A stretch of DNA of 64,000 nucleotides from Muscardinus avellanarius (Eukaryota > Chordata > Mammalia > Rodentia > Gliridae), in assembly GCA_963383645.1 (NCBI GenBank), contig OY726561.1, positions 23,330,795-23,394,794 on the forward strand. Direction: 5' to 3'. Shown in pieces: positions 62,070 through 64,000 of the stretch. Position 1 is the first letter of the stretch; every line of letters starts with the position of its first letter. The notes beneath the pieces were generated by a model, which was not told the origin of the DNA, did not search any database, and saw nothing but the letters and a program-made list of their open reading frames with translations. Both the position numbers and the translations under genes were made by a program.

Positions 62070-64000
62070 TTTTTTTCTTTTTTTTAATTTATTTTTTAAA
62101 TTGGTGCATTGTAGTCATATATCAATCACATTGGAGTACAAGACTTGAGAGGATATACAAGCACACATCATCCAATTAGCCCTCCTCCAGCCCCCGTCTC
62201 ATTCCCTCCCCCTCCCTCCGTCCCACACTTCTTTGGTGATTTACTTTGATACATTTGTTTATGTACCTCCTGCGTTTTAAAGAGGCTCCGTCCTCCAGTA
62301 TTACATACCCTCTGATTGGTCACATTAGTTGCTTCACTATAGGGCCCTTTCTATAGCTCAACCTCTTCCTGTTGCCCTTTTCCTCCTAGTTATTGCTGAT
62401 TAAGAAAAGCGTCTGATTTATATTTTCTGCGATATTTCTCTGTGCATGCTGCGTTGCAAGTACCAATCCCACTCTTGATGGTCCCAGTAGTGGCCTGGCT
62501 ACTCAGTGGACTGATCCAGACCTCGCTGGCTCAAGCAGCGGCCTTGCCTCATGGGAGGACCCAGTTCTGGTCTCGCTGGCCCCTGAACCGGTCAAACCCC
62601 TAAGCTGGCTTTGGTCCCGACCTTGGAGGCCCCAACACTGGTAATGTCTCACAGCAGGCTCGGATGACGGCCTCACTGGCCCCAGCACCGGCTTAACCCC
62701 TTGGCAGGCTCTTATCCTGGCCTCAGAGGCCCCAGTACCGGCCTTGCCTCAAGGCAGGCTCCGATGCCGGCCTAGCTGGCCCCAGCACCAGCCTAATCCC
62801 TCGGCAGGCTCCGATCCCGGCCTCGGAGGCCCCAGCACTGGTCATGCCTCAAGGCAGGCTCCGATGCCGGCCTCGCTGGCCCCAGCACCGGCCTAACCCC
62901 TAGGCAGGCTCATATCCTGGCCTCGGAGGCCCCAGTACCGGCCTTGCCTCACGGCAGGCTCCGCTGCCGGCCTCGCTGGCCCCAGCACCGGCCTAACCCC
63001 TCGGCAGGCTCTTATCCTGGCCTAGAGGCCCCAGTACCGGCCTTGCCTCAAGGCAGACTCCGATGCCGGCCTCACTGGCCCCAGCACTGGCCTAACCCCT
63101 CGGCAGGCTCTTATCCTGGCCTCGGAGGCCCCAGTACCGGCCTTGCCACACGGCAGGCTCCAATGCCGGCCTCGCTGGCCCCAGCACCGGCCTAACCCCT
63201 TGGCAGGCTCCGATCCCGGCCTCGGAGGCCCCAGCATTGGTCATGCCTCAAGGCAGGCACCGATGCCGGCCTCGCTGGCCCCAGCACCGGCCTAACCCCT
63301 CAGCAGGCTCTTATCCTGGCCTCGGAGGCCCCAGTACCGGCCTTGCCTCATGGCAGGCTCTGATGCCGGCATCGCTGGCCCCAGCACCGGCCTAACCCCT
63401 GGGCAAGCTCTTATCCTGGCCTTGGCGGCCCCAGTACCGGCCTTGCCTCACGGCAGGCTCCGATGCCGGCCTCGCTGGCCCCAGCAGCGGCCTAACCCCT
63501 CGGCAGGCTCTTATCCTGGCCTCGAGGCCCCAGTACCGGCCTTGCCTCAAGGCAGGCTCCGATGCCGGCCTCGCTGGCCCCAGCAGTGGCCTAACCCCTC
63601 GGCAGGCTCTTATCCTGGCCTCGGAGGCCCCAGTACCGGCCTTGCCTAACGGCAGGCTCCGATGCCGGCCTCACTGGCCCCAGCAGCGGCCTAACCCCTC
63701 GGCAGGCTCCGATCCCGGCCTCTGAGGCCCCAGTACCGGCCTTGCCTCAAGGCAGGCTCCGATGCCGGCCTCGCTGGCCCCAGCACCGGCCTAACCCCTT
63801 GGCAGGCTCCGATTCCGGCCTCAGAGGCCCCAGCACTGGTCATGCCTCAAGGCAGGCTCCGATGCCGGCCTCGCTGGCCCCAGCACCGGCCTAACCCCTC
63901 AGCAGGCTCTTATCCTGGCCTCGGAGGCCCCAGTACCGGCCTTGCCTCACGGCAGGCTCCGATGCCGGCATCGCTGGCCCCAGCACCGGCCTAACACCTC
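62070..64000 (-). mobile_element. Composite VNTR retroelement, copy 3, cut by the window end
   Basis: The 3' end lies at 62070-62103 (T-rich run, then TTGGTGCATTGTAGTCATAT). Next comes about 370 bp of L1 3'-UTR-like sequence (to about 62470, including the CATTCCCTCCCCCTCCCTCC tract), then the VNTR, which is still running at 64000. Body and 5' module, if present, lie beyond the window. Unlike copies 1 and 2, this copy keeps the extra GGTGCAT of the L1 terminus and a longer A-rich tail. Confidence 0.78.
62490..64000. repeat. Regular 100-bp VNTR (two 50-bp half units)
   Basis: The landmark CCTAACCCC recurs with spacing of 99-100 bp from about 62600 to 63998, at least 15 units in view. Each unit is two related 50-mers: one with GATGCCGGCCTCGCTGGCCC, one with TATCCTGGCCTCGGAGGCCC. 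Both cores are GGCC-N5-GGCC. Some units carry GATCCCGG in the second half, giving variant types. Frames that stay open through it are an effect of composition. Confidence 0.95.

Noticed and set aside
62944..63649. Repetitive Pro/Arg/Ala-rich open frames on both strands
   Set aside because: They are translations of the 100-bp VNTR, whose period is not a multiple of three. Open frames on several phases are a composition effect.
62490..64000. CRISPR-like regular repeats
   Set aside because: Whole 100-bp units repeat with no unique spacers, and this is mammalian DNA.

Overview
This is a 64-kb piece of AT-rich mammalian nuclear DNA with no recognisable host exon, rRNA or tRNA gene. The SINEs point to a squirrel-family rodent (ground squirrel, marmot or chipmunk type): most are dimers of a 7SL-derived B1 left half and an ID-like, tRNA-derived right half that keeps A-box and B-box traces. 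The species is an inference, since no host gene is present to confirm it. Almost everything identifiable is retroelement debris: about 35 SINEs, several L1 copies in both orientations, one clean solo LTR, a Tigger-type DNA transposon remnant and older LTR-like pieces.

Layout. 0-10 kb: old and young SINEs, a probable MaLR LTR (about 3.05-3.78 kb) and a Tigger/MER2-type element (6.9-7.25 kb). 10-16 kb: two diverged direct repeats about 3.15 kb apart that may be the LTRs of an old ERV. 17-19.3 kb: L1 tails, then the first copy of an unusual composite element. 20.9-28.3 kb: a 7.4-kb stretch without SINEs or L1. 30.0-31.0 kb: a 991-bp solo LTR with a perfect 6-bp target duplication. 33.3-35.3 kb: an L1 with a twin-priming inversion. 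40.0-40.7 kb: an old L1 tail carrying a 49-bp micro-insertion of another L1 tail. 42.5-52.4 kb: an apparently near-full-length, decayed antisense L1 that has taken five SINEs and the second composite element. 55.5-56.5 kb: a sense L1 tail with an internal deletion. 58.06-58.91 kb: three head-to-tail SINEs. 62.1-64.0 kb: the third composite element, running off the window end.

The observation most worth following is the composite element (copies at about 17.97-19.30, 45.78-47.80 and 62.10 to beyond 64.0 kb, all on the minus strand). Reading 5' to 3', the two complete copies show a GC-rich short tandem module, an A-rich linker, a roughly 500-bp body that starts at an AAGATGG motif, a GC-rich VNTR (100-bp period made of two 50-bp halves), then about 350 bp clearly homologous to the 3' UTR of the local L1, and in the best case poly(A). 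No ORF1 or ORF2 lies between. This is the architecture of hominoid SVA elements built from different parts, and it suggests a non-autonomous, L1-mobilised VNTR retrotransposon in a rodent. The alternative is an internally deleted L1 whose 5' UTR contributes the repeats. All calls were made by eye; no alignment or database search was run.
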